Assembly (NCBI GenBank): GCA_944325435.1 | Contig: CALVAC010000002.1 | Coordinates: forward strand, 62,001-126,000 | Source: an uncultured Bacteroidales bacterium | Lineage (GTDB): Bacteria > Bacteroidota > Bacteroidia > Bacteroidales > UBA932 | Length of the DNA stretch: 64,000 nt | Direction: 5' to 3' | Shown here: positions 34,016 to 42,493 of the stretch, in pieces | Numbering within the stretch: the first letter of the stretch is position 1 | Layout: each line of letters starts with the position of its first letter | Notes under the pieces: model-generated | The model's input: the letters and a program-made list of their open reading frames with translations, nothing else | What the model was told of the DNA's origin: nothing | Databases searched by the model: none | Position numbers and translations under genes: made by a program

Positions 34016-35659
34016 ATGGGAGTGCAGGTGAGGATAATCGGGTCAGGGGAGTCCCTGGACCTTGAGCCTGGGTCTTCGTTTGCTATCGAGATGGAGAACC
34101 CGATGCTGGATGATTCGGGTATGCCGACAGCGTATTCGACACAGATTGCTTTCCCGTTGACTCCGGGGAACATGAGGGTGTTCGGGTATGTGGACATGCT
34201 GATGTTCGACCCGAGGGTGAAGACTATAGGTGCGGAGCTGTGGATATGCGGGGTGATGATGTTTTCGGGGACTCTGGTGTATGATTCGCTGGAGGACAGG
34301 AAGCTGAACTATACTTTCAACGGGAAGGATGTGGAGTCGGAGTGGGACACGAAGATATGGAAGCGGCCGATATTGCAGCGGGCGGACGGGGAGAGCGAGA
34401 TCAAGGCCCTGTTTGCCAGTATATGGGCTGGGGATTATGAGGGTTATGGGGTGTATGCCCCGGTGATGGTGAACAGGGACATGACGGCCAGCGAGGATGC
34501 CGCAGAGGGGCTGTCAGTAAAGTATCACAATCATGTCAACAGATCATGGCTGGGAGGATATGACAGCAGGAAGGTGATGACTCCGGTTTTCCTGCTGAAG
34601 ACGGTTCTCGAGCCGGAGTTCCGGCTGATCACGGTAGATGAGGCTCTGGAGGACTATCTGGCGGTACTTGTGATGGTGGGTCTGTACAAGACGGACACGG
34701 ACACGACATACAACGGGTGGCCGTCTGACAAGGTGGAGCTGGAGACTTCGCTTCCGGATGTGTCGGGGTATGAGGTCCTGCAGGGGCTGCTGAAGATCTT
34801 CTGCGCCGCGCTGTATATGGATGGGCAGGGTTACAGGATGATGTCTGCAGAGTCTGTTCTGGCTGCCGGGGCTGAACTTGACTGGACATCGAGAGTGTCG
34901 GATGACTGGGATGCAGCTCTGGAGGAGAAGCAGGGGTACAGGTTCTCGTATGACAATGCTGATGATGAGAATACGATAGGGGCTGCCGATGCAGAGGATG
35001 TTCAGATATCTGTGTCTCTTGAATCCGCCCTTGCGGTAGCTATAAACGGTACGGTGACAAAGCATGAATTGCTTGGCGATGTGTATTCGGGCTCCAATGG
35101 CCATGTGGATATGGTGTGGCACGAGATGGGGAATGTGGAGTCAGAGAACGAAGAGAACACTTTTGACAATTCGGTGGATTTTGAGCTGGTTCGAAGTGTT
35201 CCGGACAGACTCGAGTCATATAAGGATGCAGGGAGCACTGAGCATCAGTTGTATTATCGGATGATTCCGATTGTGGAGCCGGGTGATCTTGGGGAGAGGG
35301 GGTCGAAGATGTATGTGGGGCTGATGTCGCAGGGGCAGCTGTCGGACAAGCAGGTGGTATTCAACAGTGATCGGTATGAGACAGGTGGCAGGTGGGGTTT
35401 CCGTGACTACAATTCGGGGCTGTCTCTTGCGCCGAAGGACCTGTACGGGAAGTTCCACAAGGCTTTCGAGGCGCGGATTGCGGAGGATGGGCAGGTAGTG
35501 ACGGCCGGCCTGGGCGTGTCTCCGGTGGATGTCGCGAATTTCCGGATGTGGCAGAAGGTGCTGGTGCGCGGCCGGGAGTTCTTGGTGAAGAAGCTGTCGT
35601 TCACTTTCTATGCGGACAGTGACAGGATAGAGACAACGGGGGATTTCCTGTCGGTGTGA
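34016..35659 (+). CDS. Distal tail / baseplate hub-like protein, 547 aa
   Basis: It follows the tape measure gene by three bases, where distal tail proteins lie. It is strand-rich, beginning MGVQVRIIGSGESLDLEPGS, and contains a LKIFCAALYMDGQGYRMMSA segment. No enzymatic motif is seen. The call is from position and size. Confidence 0.6.
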   Translation: MGVQVRIIGSGESLDLEPGSSFAIEMENPMLDDSGMPTAYSTQIAFPLTPGNMRVFGYVDMLMFDPRVKTIGAELWICGVMMFSGTLVYDSLEDRKLNYTFNGKDVESEWDTKIWKRPILQRADGESEIKALFASIWAGDYEGYGVYAPVMVNRDMTASEDAAEGLSVKYHNHVNRSWLGGYDSRKVMTPVFLLKTVLEPEFRLITVDEALEDYLAVLVMVGLYKTDTDTTYNGWPSDKVELETSLPDVSGYEVLQGLLKIFCAALYMDGQGYRMMSAESVLAAGAELDWTSRVSDDWDAALEEKQGYRFSYDNADDENTIGAADAEDVQISVSLESALAVAINGTVTKHELLGDVYSGSNGHVDMVWHEMGNVESENEENTFDNSVDFELVRSVPDRLESYKDAGSTEHQLYYRMIPIVEPGDLGERGSKMYVGLMSQGQLSDKQVVFNSDRYETGGRWGFRDYNSGLSLAPKDLYGKFHKAFEARIAEDGQVVTAGLGVSPVDVANFRMWQKVLVRGREFLVKKLSFTFYADSDRIETTGDFLSV

Positions 35660-35687
35660 TGTCCTTTTCCGGCGGGTCTTGCCGGGG

Positions 35688-35695
35688 TATCTTTG
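35688..35695 (+). promoter_or_regulatory. Late-type promoter of the tail fibre gene
   Basis: TATCTTTG is followed by CTGAAAACCGATAGG and ATG 35712. The downstream sequence closely matches the one at 13024. Confidence 0.7.
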
Positions 35696-35711
35696 CTGAA
35701 AACCGATAGGA

Positions 35712-38585
35712 ATGGGAACTTTTACGCCATATAAGGACAGCATCTTTTCCGAGAACCTGAAGTATGTTATTTTCAGGGACACGGATCTTGTGGGGGTGAC
35801 TGTCAAGGTAACCGTGTCGATTGTGTGGAAGACAAACATCGTCCGGGACATGGAGGATATCGAGTATGATGTGAAGGTTCCTGACAGCGGGGAAATCTCT
35901 TTCAATGTGGCCGAGATGCTTCGTCCGTTCAGGACAGCAGACAAGAGACCCCTTGCGGATATATATGACATGGGGCAGGCTCCCGAGGTGAGCATAACGG
36001 TTCGTGACACCGGGGAAGAGTACTCCTGGTCGCGTGAGATGATAATCGGCGGGTTCGATGACAGTGTGGAGGGCGGGCTGGATGCTGAATCGGTGCGGTT
36101 GCACCAGTTCTTTACGGCAAGGCCGCAGATCGATGAGACGGTGCCTGGTCTGCCACAGAAGCTGACGGTGTCGATGGATGGACAGATAGACGGGCATTAC
36201 TATTCCGAGAAGCACCTGATGGCGAGGATATATTTTCGGGAGCACGCGCCGCTGGAGGTGGTACATACTGTGATACCGAGACATCGCGGCTCGGGTGCGG
36301 CCCGGGCGACCTACTCCCATTCCTATACCGATGTGGGATACGGGACGGTGCGTGCGCTTGCGGATGAAGAGGGAATTGAGGATGAGATTGTGGCGTATGA
36401 TCTGTGGGGGACTCTGGCTTTCGATGGTGATGATGGGGAGGAGACGGTGTATTCCAATGTGCCGTATCCCCAGAGGTTCATTGTGAGGCGTGCGCGTGCA
36501 GGGTGGTCGTATTTCATGTTCCTTAACGGTCTGGATGGGATAGATACTCTGATTGCGCGCGGACGGGCGCGTGATATGGTGGAGGGAGAGACGGACACTT
36601 TCGTCAATCAGGATGTGGAGGCGGAGGTGGCCAATGATGCGAGGCGGTACAGGGAGGTGAACACGGGGTATATCAGGTCGAGGGAGTACCGTGACCTGTG
36701 GTTCGAGTTCTTCAGGTCTCCGCTGCGTGCGGTGGCGGATCTGGATGGGAATGTCCGGGACATTGTCGTGGATGAGTATACGGCTGAATATAATGATACC
36801 GGGGAGGTGGCTTCGTTCACTTTCAAGTATCATCTGTCGGAGAGGGAACTGACGGCACTTCCTGTGCGCGGTGAAATCACAAGGCCTGTGGAGGAGGATA
36901 CTGTGCCGGTGGATGAGAGGTCGGCTCTGGAGGTGTCTCCTGCAGTGTTCCGTGTGCCGGCAGATGGTGGTTCTGTTGGTCTGTCTCTGAAGAGTTCTGC
37001 TGCGTGGTCTGCCGAGGTGGAGGATGAGTACGGGATGGGCGTGTCGGTTTCTCCGGATGAGGGTGTTGCCGGGATTGTCCCTGTGTCTGTGTCGGTGAGT
37101 GGCAGGGCGGCGCGCGCGGCGCAGTCGGCTGCGGTGGTGTTCTCCGATCTGTGGGGAAACATTGCACGGCTACGGCTTGACAGGCCTGGGCAGAGGATAT
37201 GCGAGTTTTTCGGCGAGGATGAGATTGTGCTTAATGGTGATGGACAGCAGGTGTCTGACGGTCTCCTGACGAATGCAGAGAAGGTGCGGCTGGTATTCTC
37301 TGGTCTGGCCGGCAGGATTGCCTTGGTGTCGATGGATCCGCATAACGGTGCGCCTGTATCTGTGGAGAATCCGGAGACGGCAGAGGTTGATGTGTGCGGG
37401 GAGATGGATGGGGCTACCGGGGTGACAATAGGCATGATGTTCAGTTCCGGTTATGCCGGGGTGTCGGGAGAGGTGACAATCATCGCTGTGTTCGGTGATG
37501 AGGAGGTGATTGCAGGGAAGATCACAGTGACGGAGGACAGGGCTTACGGTCCGGTTGTGATTGACAGCCTTTCCTGGCCGGACATCCCGGCATCGGGCGG
37601 CACGGTTGAACCGGTTCTGAAGTATCATCAGGACTGGGGCTATGACGGGGCGACCTCCGGCGGAGGTACCCTCACATCCGGTGCGGATGTGATGTATGTG
37701 TTCGATGGCAGTCCGGCGGAGTCGGGTGCGGTTACTGCCGGCAGCAAGGGGATTGCAGTGTCCGGTCGTACGGCTGTGAAGCAGGGGCAGGTGGTGGTGT
37801 CCCTGAACGGGAAGAGCGCGACTTCTTCTGCCGTGTCGGTGTACCAGGCAGCGAACGCGCTGGAGAGCACGACGGCGGATATCGTGCTGAACCCGTCGAA
37901 AGGAGATGATGTGAATGACATGCTGCCGGCATCGGGGTATTCTGGAGGCCTGTCATGCAATATCACGGTGAATGAAACATATACTTCAGGGGCTGTCAAC
38001 TCATATGTCCCGAAGCAGTCAGGTCCGAACGACACGAGCCATCTGGCATCGCTGACCTCGAGTGCTGACTGGCTGCATGTAGGGGCTACTGTCGGTGGTA
38101 ACGGCGGGACCACACAAATGACGGCCGACAGTCGTGGAACTGTCGAGGGTCCGGAGCGAAGCGCGGTGATAACGGCCACATATATGGGCTGCGAGGGCAC
38201 AGTTACGGTATGGCAGGAGGAGAACTACCCTACCACCAGCTACGAGATAGAGGCCGGGTTTTATGACGGGGATTCCGGGGTCGGGTCAGAAAGCAACCCG
38301 GTCCCTGCCGGAGGCGGTCAGGTGGGTCTGGATGTGCATGTCTATAAGAAGACTGGATTTCCGGGCGGGACGCAGACCGTCGAGGAGATCGACATGATGA
38401 TGAATTACGGATTCTGGAATGCAGCAGAGTTTTCTGTCTTGTGGATGAGCGGCCAGCTTGTCGGCGTTGTCTACGGGATTATAGTGCAGGCGAACAGCGG
38501 TGCGGCGCGTACGGGTACGGTCAGGTTCCGGTACGGGGGAGCCATGTTGAGTGTGACGGTCTACCAGGCGGGAGCTGACGAATAG
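35712..38585 (+). CDS. Tail tip / fibre protein with BACON-like domains
   Basis: A 957-residue virion protein. Roughly the first 400 residues resemble a tail-associated platform, beginning MGTFTPYKDSIFSENLKYVI. After about residue 410 there are Ig-like domains of the BACON type: VFRVPADGGSVGLSLKSSAAW, VYQAANALES, and a last one ending LSVTVYQAGADE. BACON domains bind mucin glycans and occur in gut phage tails. This protein is the best candidate for receptor or mucus binding. Confidence 0.75.
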   Translation: MGTFTPYKDSIFSENLKYVIFRDTDLVGVTVKVTVSIVWKTNIVRDMEDIEYDVKVPDSGEISFNVAEMLRPFRTADKRPLADIYDMGQAPEVSITVRDTGEEYSWSREMIIGGFDDSVEGGLDAESVRLHQFFTARPQIDETVPGLPQKLTVSMDGQIDGHYYSEKHLMARIYFREHAPLEVVHTVIPRHRGSGAARATYSHSYTDVGYGTVRALADEEGIEDEIVAYDLWGTLAFDGDDGEETVYSNVPYPQRFIVRRARAGWSYFMFLNGLDGIDTLIARGRARDMVEGETDTFVNQDVEAEVANDARRYREVNTGYIRSREYRDLWFEFFRSPLRAVADLDGNVRDIVVDEYTAEYNDTGEVASFTFKYHLSERELTALPVRGEITRPVEEDTVPVDERSALEVSPAVFRVPADGGSVGLSLKSSAAWSAEVEDEYGMGVSVSPDEGVAGIVPVSVSVSGRAARAAQSAAVVFSDLWGNIARLRLDRPGQRICEFFGEDEIVLNGDGQQVSDGLLTNAEKVRLVFSGLAGRIALVSMDPHNGAPVSVENPETAEVDVCGEMDGATGVTIGMMFSSGYAGVSGEVTIIAVFGDEEVIAGKITVTEDRAYGPVVIDSLSWPDIPASGGTVEPVLKYHQDWGYDGATSGGGTLTSGADVMYVFDGSPAESGAVTAGSKGIAVSGRTAVKQGQVVVSLNGKSATSSAVSVYQAANALESTTADIVLNPSKGDDVNDMLPASGYSGGLSCNITVNETYTSGAVNSYVPKQSGPNDTSHLASLTSSADWLHVGATVGGNGGTTQMTADSRGTVEGPERSAVITATYMGCEGTVTVWQEENYPTTSYEIEAGFYDGDSGVGSESNPVPAGGGQVGLDVHVYKKTGFPGGTQTVEEIDMMMNYGFWNAAEFSVLWMSGQLVGVVYGIIVQANSGAARTGTVRFRYGGAMLSVTVYQAGADE

Positions 38586-38624
38586 TCGCGAGATGAGTAT
38601 GATTAATGATAACTGATATATACC

Positions 38625-39095
38625 ATGATGGAGATAGTGGAAGCCTACCTTGGCCAGGATGTGAGCCGTGGTCTGACTATAATTTTCGTGTGCTGCGTTC
38701 TTGTGGTTGCGGCCGCCCTGCTTGACATGTGGACTGGGGTTGATGCAGCGCGGGCAAACAAGGAACGAATCCGCAGCCACTCGCTGAGGAAGACTGTACG
38801 AAAGGTGATTGACTATCTGCGGATAGTGGTGTTCGGATGTCTTATCGATATCCTCGGCATTTTCTTCCCATGGTATGACATCCCGTACGCTTGCATAGTG
38901 GTGACGCTGGGAGTCATTCTGATAGAGGGGAAGAGCGTGATCGAGAATCTGAAGAAGAAGCGGTCGAGCGCTGCGGAGGTCCTGGACATGGTGTCGAGGA
39001 TAATCGAGTGCGCTGATGAGAAGGATGCGCGCAGAATCATAGGGATAATCAAGGGAGAACCGATAAAGGAGGCAGACAATGGGGACGATAAGTGA
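38625..39095 (+). CDS. Phage holin
   Basis: This 156-residue protein has two hydrophobic segments at the start (LTIIFVCCVLVVAAALLDMWTG) and middle (IVVFGCLIDILGIFF; YACIVVTLGVILI), typical of the phage holin family in Bacteroidetes (toxin-secretion/phage lysis type), with a charged C-terminus. It directly precedes and overlaps the endolysin gene. It would permeabilise the inner membrane at the end of the lytic cycle. Confidence 0.82.
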   Translation: MMEIVEAYLGQDVSRGLTIIFVCCVLVVAAALLDMWTGVDAARANKERIRSHSLRKTVRKVIDYLRIVVFGCLIDILGIFFPWYDIPYACIVVTLGVILIEGKSVIENLKKKRSSAAEVLDMVSRIIECADEKDARRIIGIIKGEPIKEADNGDDK

Positions 39096-39504
39096 AAATT
39101 TCAGCTATCGGGAGTTCGAAGCTTCCGAGACGGCCAGGAGGCATGGTATAATGAATGTGATCACGACAGTCCAGGTGCGTGACAGCGTAAAGTCTCTGGT
39201 GGAGGAAGTCCTGCAGCCTCTCAGGGATGCGTGGGGCAAGCCTCTGGCCATAAATTCCGGATACAGGAGTCAGGAATTGAACAGGGCTGTCGGAGGCGTT
39301 CCCGACAGCCAACATTTGAAGGGAGAGGCGGCGGATGTGGCTTGTTCTGACCCTTATGCCCTTGCACGGCTGGCGTGTGACCTGAATCTTCCGTATGACC
39401 AGATGATCCTGTACCCGACATTCGTCCATTTCAGCCACAGGCTGGCTGGAGAGCAGAGACGGCAGATATTGTATAACAGGACCTACCAAGGCAAAAGAGT
39501 TTAG
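39079..39504 (+). CDS. Endolysin, M15 family peptidase
   Basis: This 141-residue protein has the M15_3 zinc-site pattern. INSGYRSQELNRAVGG leads to SQHLKGEAADV (His and Asp ligands), and FVHFSH holds the third ligand. The enzyme should cut peptidoglycan stem peptides as an L-alanoyl-D-glutamate or D-Ala-D-Ala type peptidase. The start overlaps the holin end by 17 bases. No signal peptide is present, so release through the holin is expected. Confidence 0.87.
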   Translation: MGTISENFSYREFEASETARRHGIMNVITTVQVRDSVKSLVEEVLQPLRDAWGKPLAINSGYRSQELNRAVGGVPDSQHLKGEAADVACSDPYALARLACDLNLPYDQMILYPTFVHFSHRLAGEQRRQILYNRTYQGKRV

Positions 39505-39506
39505 AT

Positions 39507-39917
39507 ATGAAGAAGAGAATCATTTCCGTAACCATACGGATGCTCTGGGAGATACTTCTGTACCTGTGGCAGCTTCCGCAGAACCTTTTGGGGCTGGTGT
39601 TCCTGCTTGCCCTCCGGCCGGAGATGAGGCTCAATGATAGCGGGCTTGCCATCGTGTACCGTTCCCGGCGTATGAAGGGAGGGATATCCCTGGGGAGGTA
39701 TGTGTTCCTGTCCTGGAGCCAGGCCACTGATCGCACGGTGTTCCACGAGCTGGGACACTGCCTGCAGTCGCGGATGCTGGGTCCGCTATACCTCATAGTC
39801 ATCGGCCTGCCTTCCTTGCTCTGGGCGTGGCTCGGGGACAGGATAGCCCCCGGAAAATCGTATTATTGCTTCTATACCGAGAGGTGGGCAGACCGCCTTG
39901 GAGGGGTCAAGAGATGA
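39507..39917 (+). CDS. Membrane protein with HELGH motif, lysis operon
   Basis: This 136-residue protein has an N-terminal hydrophobic segment (ILLYLWQLPQNLLGLVFLLAL), the zinc-protease-like HELGH (VFHELGHCLQSRML) and a second hydrophobic part (YLIVIGLPSLLWAWLGD). It sits in the lysis operon between endolysin and spanin. A membrane metallopeptidase is possible; no further ligand is obvious. Function unknown. Confidence 0.65.
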   Translation: MKKRIISVTIRMLWEILLYLWQLPQNLLGLVFLLALRPEMRLNDSGLAIVYRSRRMKGGISLGRYVFLSWSQATDRTVFHELGHCLQSRMLGPLYLIVIGLPSLLWAWLGDRIAPGKSYYCFYTERWADRLGGVKR

Positions 39918-40474
39918 AACACTGTGTTTGTTGCATAATCGTTTTTATTGTCGGGGCGGCGGCAGGGATGCTCCTGCCCCGTCTTTGCCCGTTTCTGCGG
40001 CCGCAGACGGAGCTTGTCACCAGGACTGATACATTGACCGTCCGGGACACCATCCGAGAAAAATACCCGGTCTATGTCACGCGGACGGTGACGGACACGA
40101 TGCTCGTGACCGTGGCCGACACGGTGACGGTGAGGGACACGGTGTACATGGTTCTGGAGAGGGAGCAGCGGTGGTACCACGGGGACAGTTATGACGCGTG
40201 GGTGTCGGGATACCGTCCGCAGCTGGACTCGATACGGGTGTATCCGGAGACCATGTATGTTACCCGTGATATCATTTCCGCGAGCCCACGAAAATGTAAC
40301 AGCATCGCGTTGGAGAGCTCCGCATCGTGGTGCGGTATCTTGTCGCTGACCATATCGGCGGAGTATGAACACAGCTGGCGGTGGTGCTATGTCGGGGCAG
40401 GCGTGGGTTATGATGTCGTGACCAGGTCTCCGTACATAGCCGTCAGGGCAGGCGGGCCTATCTGGAGCTGGTGA
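39914..40474 (+). CDS. Spanin-like inner-membrane protein (DUF6808-like)
   Basis: The ATG at 39914 overlaps the previous stop. The N-terminal hydrophobic segment (CCIIVFIVGAAAGMLLP) is a membrane anchor or signal. A periplasmic repeat region (TRTDTLTVRDTIREKYP) follows and then a beta-rich C-terminal part. Proteins with this layout close the lysis cassette in Bacteroidales phages and match DUF6808; a spanin-type role at the outer membrane is inferred. Confidence 0.7.
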   Translation: MKHCVCCIIVFIVGAAAGMLLPRLCPFLRPQTELVTRTDTLTVRDTIREKYPVYVTRTVTDTMLVTVADTVTVRDTVYMVLEREQRWYHGDSYDAWVSGYRPQLDSIRVYPETMYVTRDIISASPRKCNSIALESSASWCGILSLTISAEYEHSWRWCYVGAGVGYDVVTRSPYIAVRAGGPIWSW

Positions 40475-40576
40475 GGTTGTAGTACAATTGTAGTACAGGA
40501 ACATATCGGGGTGTCCGGTACTGTTCACTGATTATTCATGACTGTTTTTCCCGGTTGTGCCGGATGCCCAAAAGTC

Positions 40577-40608
40577 AAGGAGGCTTTGCTTCGCAGCGTT
40601 GCCTCCTT
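40577..40608 (+). terminator. Terminator of the lysis operon
   Basis: AAGGAGGC pairs with GCCTCCTT, with an inner GCT-AGC stem and TTCGC loop, then TTTT. The 100 bases before it hold no gene but contain two copies of GTAGTACA (40478-40496). Confidence 0.75.
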
Positions 40609-40613
40609 TTGGC

Positions 40614-40621
40614 TATATTTG
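40614..40621 (+). promoter_or_regulatory. Promoter of a proline-rich small ORF
   Basis: TATATTTG lies 28 bases before ATG 40649. Confidence 0.55.
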
Positions 40622-40648
40622 CCTTTGTGAAGTAAAACTAATTTTATT

Positions 40649-40750
40649 ATGAGTAACAGTGACCAGCCCAAACCGCTGCCTGTCCCTCCTCCTGCTCCGA
40701 TCCCGAACAGTCCGGAGTATATCGGGGGAAAGACACCTTCACGGAAGTAG
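40649..40750 (+). CDS. Proline-rich micro-ORF, 33 aa
   Basis: The ORF MSNSDQPKPLPVPPPAPIP continues to a basic end (TPSRK). It has its own promoter just upstream, and its 3' end overlaps the convergent membrane-protein gene by 12 bases. Small proline-rich ORFs of this kind are frequent near lysis genes of Bacteroidales phages. Function unknown. Confidence 0.5.
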   Translation: MSNSDQPKPLPVPPPAPIPNSPEYIGGKTPSRK

Positions 40751-41314
40751 TAGCAACAGCGAAAACATCAACATCATGCCTGTAATGAGTGCGGAAAGAA
40801 TGAGGGCAAGCGCGTAGCGGAAGACCATGACCCTGTGCGACTGCTCCTTTTTGTTCATCATTATTTTGAACTGGATTTCGTACAGATGCCATCCCTTGAT
40901 ATATTTGTTTTTGTCATCGAATCCCTCCAGAGGTTTCATTATCTCGTCCATAAGCATGTGTGATGGGGAATCTCCAGGCAGGAACAGTCTGTGCCTGTAC
41001 ATTCCGCTCCGGATGATATAGAATACGATGCAGAGACAGAACATGGCCTCATATCCGGCAGAAGCCAACAGTGCCATCTCAGGATGGGCAGATGTGGCTT
41101 CTATGGCAAAGAATCCGGACAGGGCGATGAAGGCTCCGACCAGCCAGCCGAGCAGCATGGTGCAGTTCCGTTCAACCGCCTCTGTGGCGCTGAGTTGTGA
41201 CTGCAGGTATCTGTTCCCCTCATCCAGTACGGCATCAATGGTCTCCATGTCCAGTCCGGAGACAATATTGTTGTCGAACGGCTTTTCCTCGAAGTATGTC
41301 CTGTTCTCTTCCAT
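40739..41314 (-). CDS. Membrane protein, possible exclusion gene, 191 aa
   Basis: Two hydrophobic segments lie at residues 50-100 (MLLGWLVGAFIALSGFFAIE; MFCLCIVFYII) and one or two at the C-terminus (YALALILSALITGMMLMFSL). A charged cytoplasmic stretch is between them. Its leftward orientation among rightward late genes and its own promoter suggest expression from the prophage. Lysogenic conversion or superinfection exclusion is possible; no family is recognised with confidence. Confidence 0.65.
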   Translation of the reverse strand: MEENRTYFEEKPFDNNIVSGLDMETIDAVLDEGNRYLQSQLSATEAVERNCTMLLGWLVGAFIALSGFFAIEATSAHPEMALLASAGYEAMFCLCIVFYIIRSGMYRHRLFLPGDSPSHMLMDEIMKPLEGFDDKNKYIKGWHLYEIQFKIMMNKKEQSHRVMVFRYALALILSALITGMMLMFSLLLLLP

Positions 41315-41330
41315 ATCCCATCATTTTCAG

Positions 41331-41338
41331 CAAAGTTA
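41331..41338 (-). promoter_or_regulatory. Promoter of the leftward membrane-protein gene
   Basis: The minus strand reads TAACTTTG, then CTGAAAATGATGGG and ATG 41314. The element after the box is shared with the promoters at 13024 and 35688. Confidence 0.65.
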
Positions 41339-41411
41339 GCATAATTTGTCCGTTACGGATGCGGCTGCCAGTTGAAAAATATTCAACTTTCTGAAAATAA
41401 GTCTTTGAAAA

Positions 41412-41443
41412 TTTGGATATTCCGATATTTCGTACTATCTTTG
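41412..41443 (+). promoter_or_regulatory. Promoter of the 41465 operon
   Basis: TTTG (41412-41415), a 20-base spacer and TATCTTTG (41436-41443) form a complete promoter. Confidence 0.8.
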
Positions 41444-41464
41444 TGGTGCATTAAAGAAAGAGAT

Positions 41465-41605
41465 ATGAAAAGATTGAACAAAACGGAGAAAGACCTGATT
41501 GAAGCAGTCAGGAATTTCAGAGCCTCGAAAGGGCGAATGGAAAAGGAAGCCGAGTATGAATGGATGATTTACGAATATCTCCACCAGCTGATGTACGAGG
41601 ATTGA
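41465..41605 (+). CDS. Small acidic protein, 46 aa
   Basis: The ATG at 41465 gives MKRLNKTEKDLIEAVRNFRA and an acidic aromatic end (WMIYEYLHQLMYED). It is followed by the DUF5053-like gene in the same operon. Similar tiny genes sit beside DUF5053 genes in Bacteroidales phages. Function unknown. Confidence 0.6.
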   Translation: MKRLNKTEKDLIEAVRNFRASKGRMEKEAEYEWMIYEYLHQLMYED

Positions 41606-41644
41606 CAACGGAGGCTCGCAAGAGCCTCCATAAAACGATAGGAT

Positions 41645-41875
41645 ATGAAATCAAAAGAAATCAAGCAGAAGTATATTGAACTGCTTCTTGACATCAATAT
41701 AGCGCGTCTGGCGCGCAGGTATTTTGACAGGTCTTCCGGGTGGCTGTACCATAAACTGGACGGTATCGACGGGAACGGCAAGGATACGGACTTCACTCCG
41801 GAGGAGCTGGAGCGGTTCAAGGGGGCGCTATGCGATCTGGCTGACAGGCTCAGACGAATGGCGGCGGAAATATAA
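41645..41875 (+). CDS. DUF5053-type phage protein, second copy
   Basis: The 76-residue protein contains IARLARRYFDRSSGWLYHKL and the helix FKGALCDLADRLRRMA. This is the same pattern as the protein at 10002, but the sequences are divergent, so it is a paralogue from a different source rather than a recent duplication. A small DNA-binding role is likely. Confidence 0.7.
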   Translation: MKSKEIKQKYIELLLDINIARLARRYFDRSSGWLYHKLDGIDGNGKDTDFTPEELERFKGALCDLADRLRRMAAEI

Positions 41876-41926
41876 TCTCCATAATCTCTTTCTTAATGCA
41901 CCGGCCATGAATGGAGACATGGCCAC

Positions 41927-41948
41927 GGGACGGGCTTCGGTCCGCCCC
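41927..41948 (+). terminator. Terminator with TTCG loop, copy 4
   Basis: A hairpin closely related to the ones at 9978, 11675 and 22171, followed by six T. It ends the 41465-41875 operon. Confidence 0.8.
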
Positions 41949-41965
41949 TTTTTTCTTACATGGGG

Positions 41966-42160
41966 TTACAGGCTATTGATGAGGTTGTTGATGTACCGGC
42001 TGATGCTGATGCCTTGTGCCCTGGCGAGTTCCGTGACTTTCTTTTTGTTTGCGGGGTGTATCGAGATGCCGAGAAATACGACCTTGTCGGCTTCGAGTCT
42101 CGGCCGTCCGGAGTGTGGACGGGGGCCGCCTCTTTTAGCCATTTGTGTGGTTGTTTCCAT
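41966..42160 (-). CDS. Ribbon-helix-helix-like regulator, 64 aa
   Basis: The Met at 42160 (METTTQMAKRGGPR) or the later MAKRGG is the likely start; a longer form from 42205 is possible. The protein has GRPRLEADKVVFLGISIHPA followed by ELARAQGISISRYINNLIN, a typical ribbon-helix-helix pattern. It probably represses its own gene or neighbouring accessory genes. Confidence 0.68.
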   Translation of the reverse strand: METTTQMAKRGGPRPHSGRPRLEADKVVFLGISIHPANKKKVTELARAQGISISRYINNLINSL

Positions 42161-42227
42161 GTTGTTATGATTTGTATATTGTTTTGTTATAATTCCAGAA
42201 AACATTTGCTTTAATCGAAATAGTTCC

Positions 42228-42235
42228 TACCTTTG
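42228..42235 (+). promoter_or_regulatory. Promoter of a structured RNA (plus strand)
   Basis: TACCTTTG matches the consensus. The following 210 bases have no plus-strand ORF but contain four hairpins and end in a strong terminator. Confidence 0.65.
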
Positions 42236-42240
42236 CGGTG

Positions 42241-42452
42241 TGGAACACAGCATATTTATTAAAAGCCTCGGAGGAGGATCCCCCTCCTCCGGCCTGAACC
42301 TACTTCGAGTAGGTCTTCCGGATTCTGAATGCGATCAGTCCCCAGAAGAAGGCAAATGAAAAGACTTTTGATTTTAGCATTTCCATTCGGCTTTTAATGG
42401 GCAGTTTACCCTGCCCGGGTGGAAGCCCCTCACCGTGAGGGGCTTCTTTTTT
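42241..42452 (+). ncRNA. Candidate structured small RNA, about 210 nt
   Basis: It lies between the promoter at 42228 and a terminator at 42422-42452. It includes CGGAGGAGG/CCTCCTCCG (42269-42277 with 42283-42291), ACCTACT/AGTAGGT (about 42298-42314), GGGCAG/CTGCCC (about 42400-42417) and the terminator stem GAAGCCCCTC/GAGGGGCTTC (42422-42431 with 42437-42446) followed by six T. It is antisense to the small ORF at 42300-42386. Confidence 0.5.
42300..42386 (-). CDS. Hydrophobic micro-ORF, 28 aa, antisense to the structured RNA
   Basis: The minus strand encodes MEMLKSKVFSFAFFWGLIAF then a basic end (RIRKTYSK). The layout of one hydrophobic helix followed by Arg/Lys resembles type I toxins. A minus-strand TATCTTTG at 42486-42493 could transcribe it, with the plus-strand terminator hairpin in its 5' leader and the CGGAGGAGG hairpin as its terminator. 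Whether it is translated is not known. Confidence 0.4.
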   Translation of the reverse strand: MEMLKSKVFSFAFFWGLIAFRIRKTYSK

Positions 42453-42485
42453 ATGTCTGTCAATGAGCTTCCGATTACAACACCA

Positions 42486-42493
42486 CAAAGATA
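42486..42493 (-). promoter_or_regulatory. Promoter box for the antisense micro-ORF
   Basis: TATCTTTG on the minus strand, about 100 bases upstream of the micro-ORF start. Confidence 0.45.

Noticed and set aside
35601..36833. Long minus-strand open frame of 410 codons
   Set aside because: It lies fully antisense to the tail fibre gene; the composition and lack of any motif mark it as a shadow.
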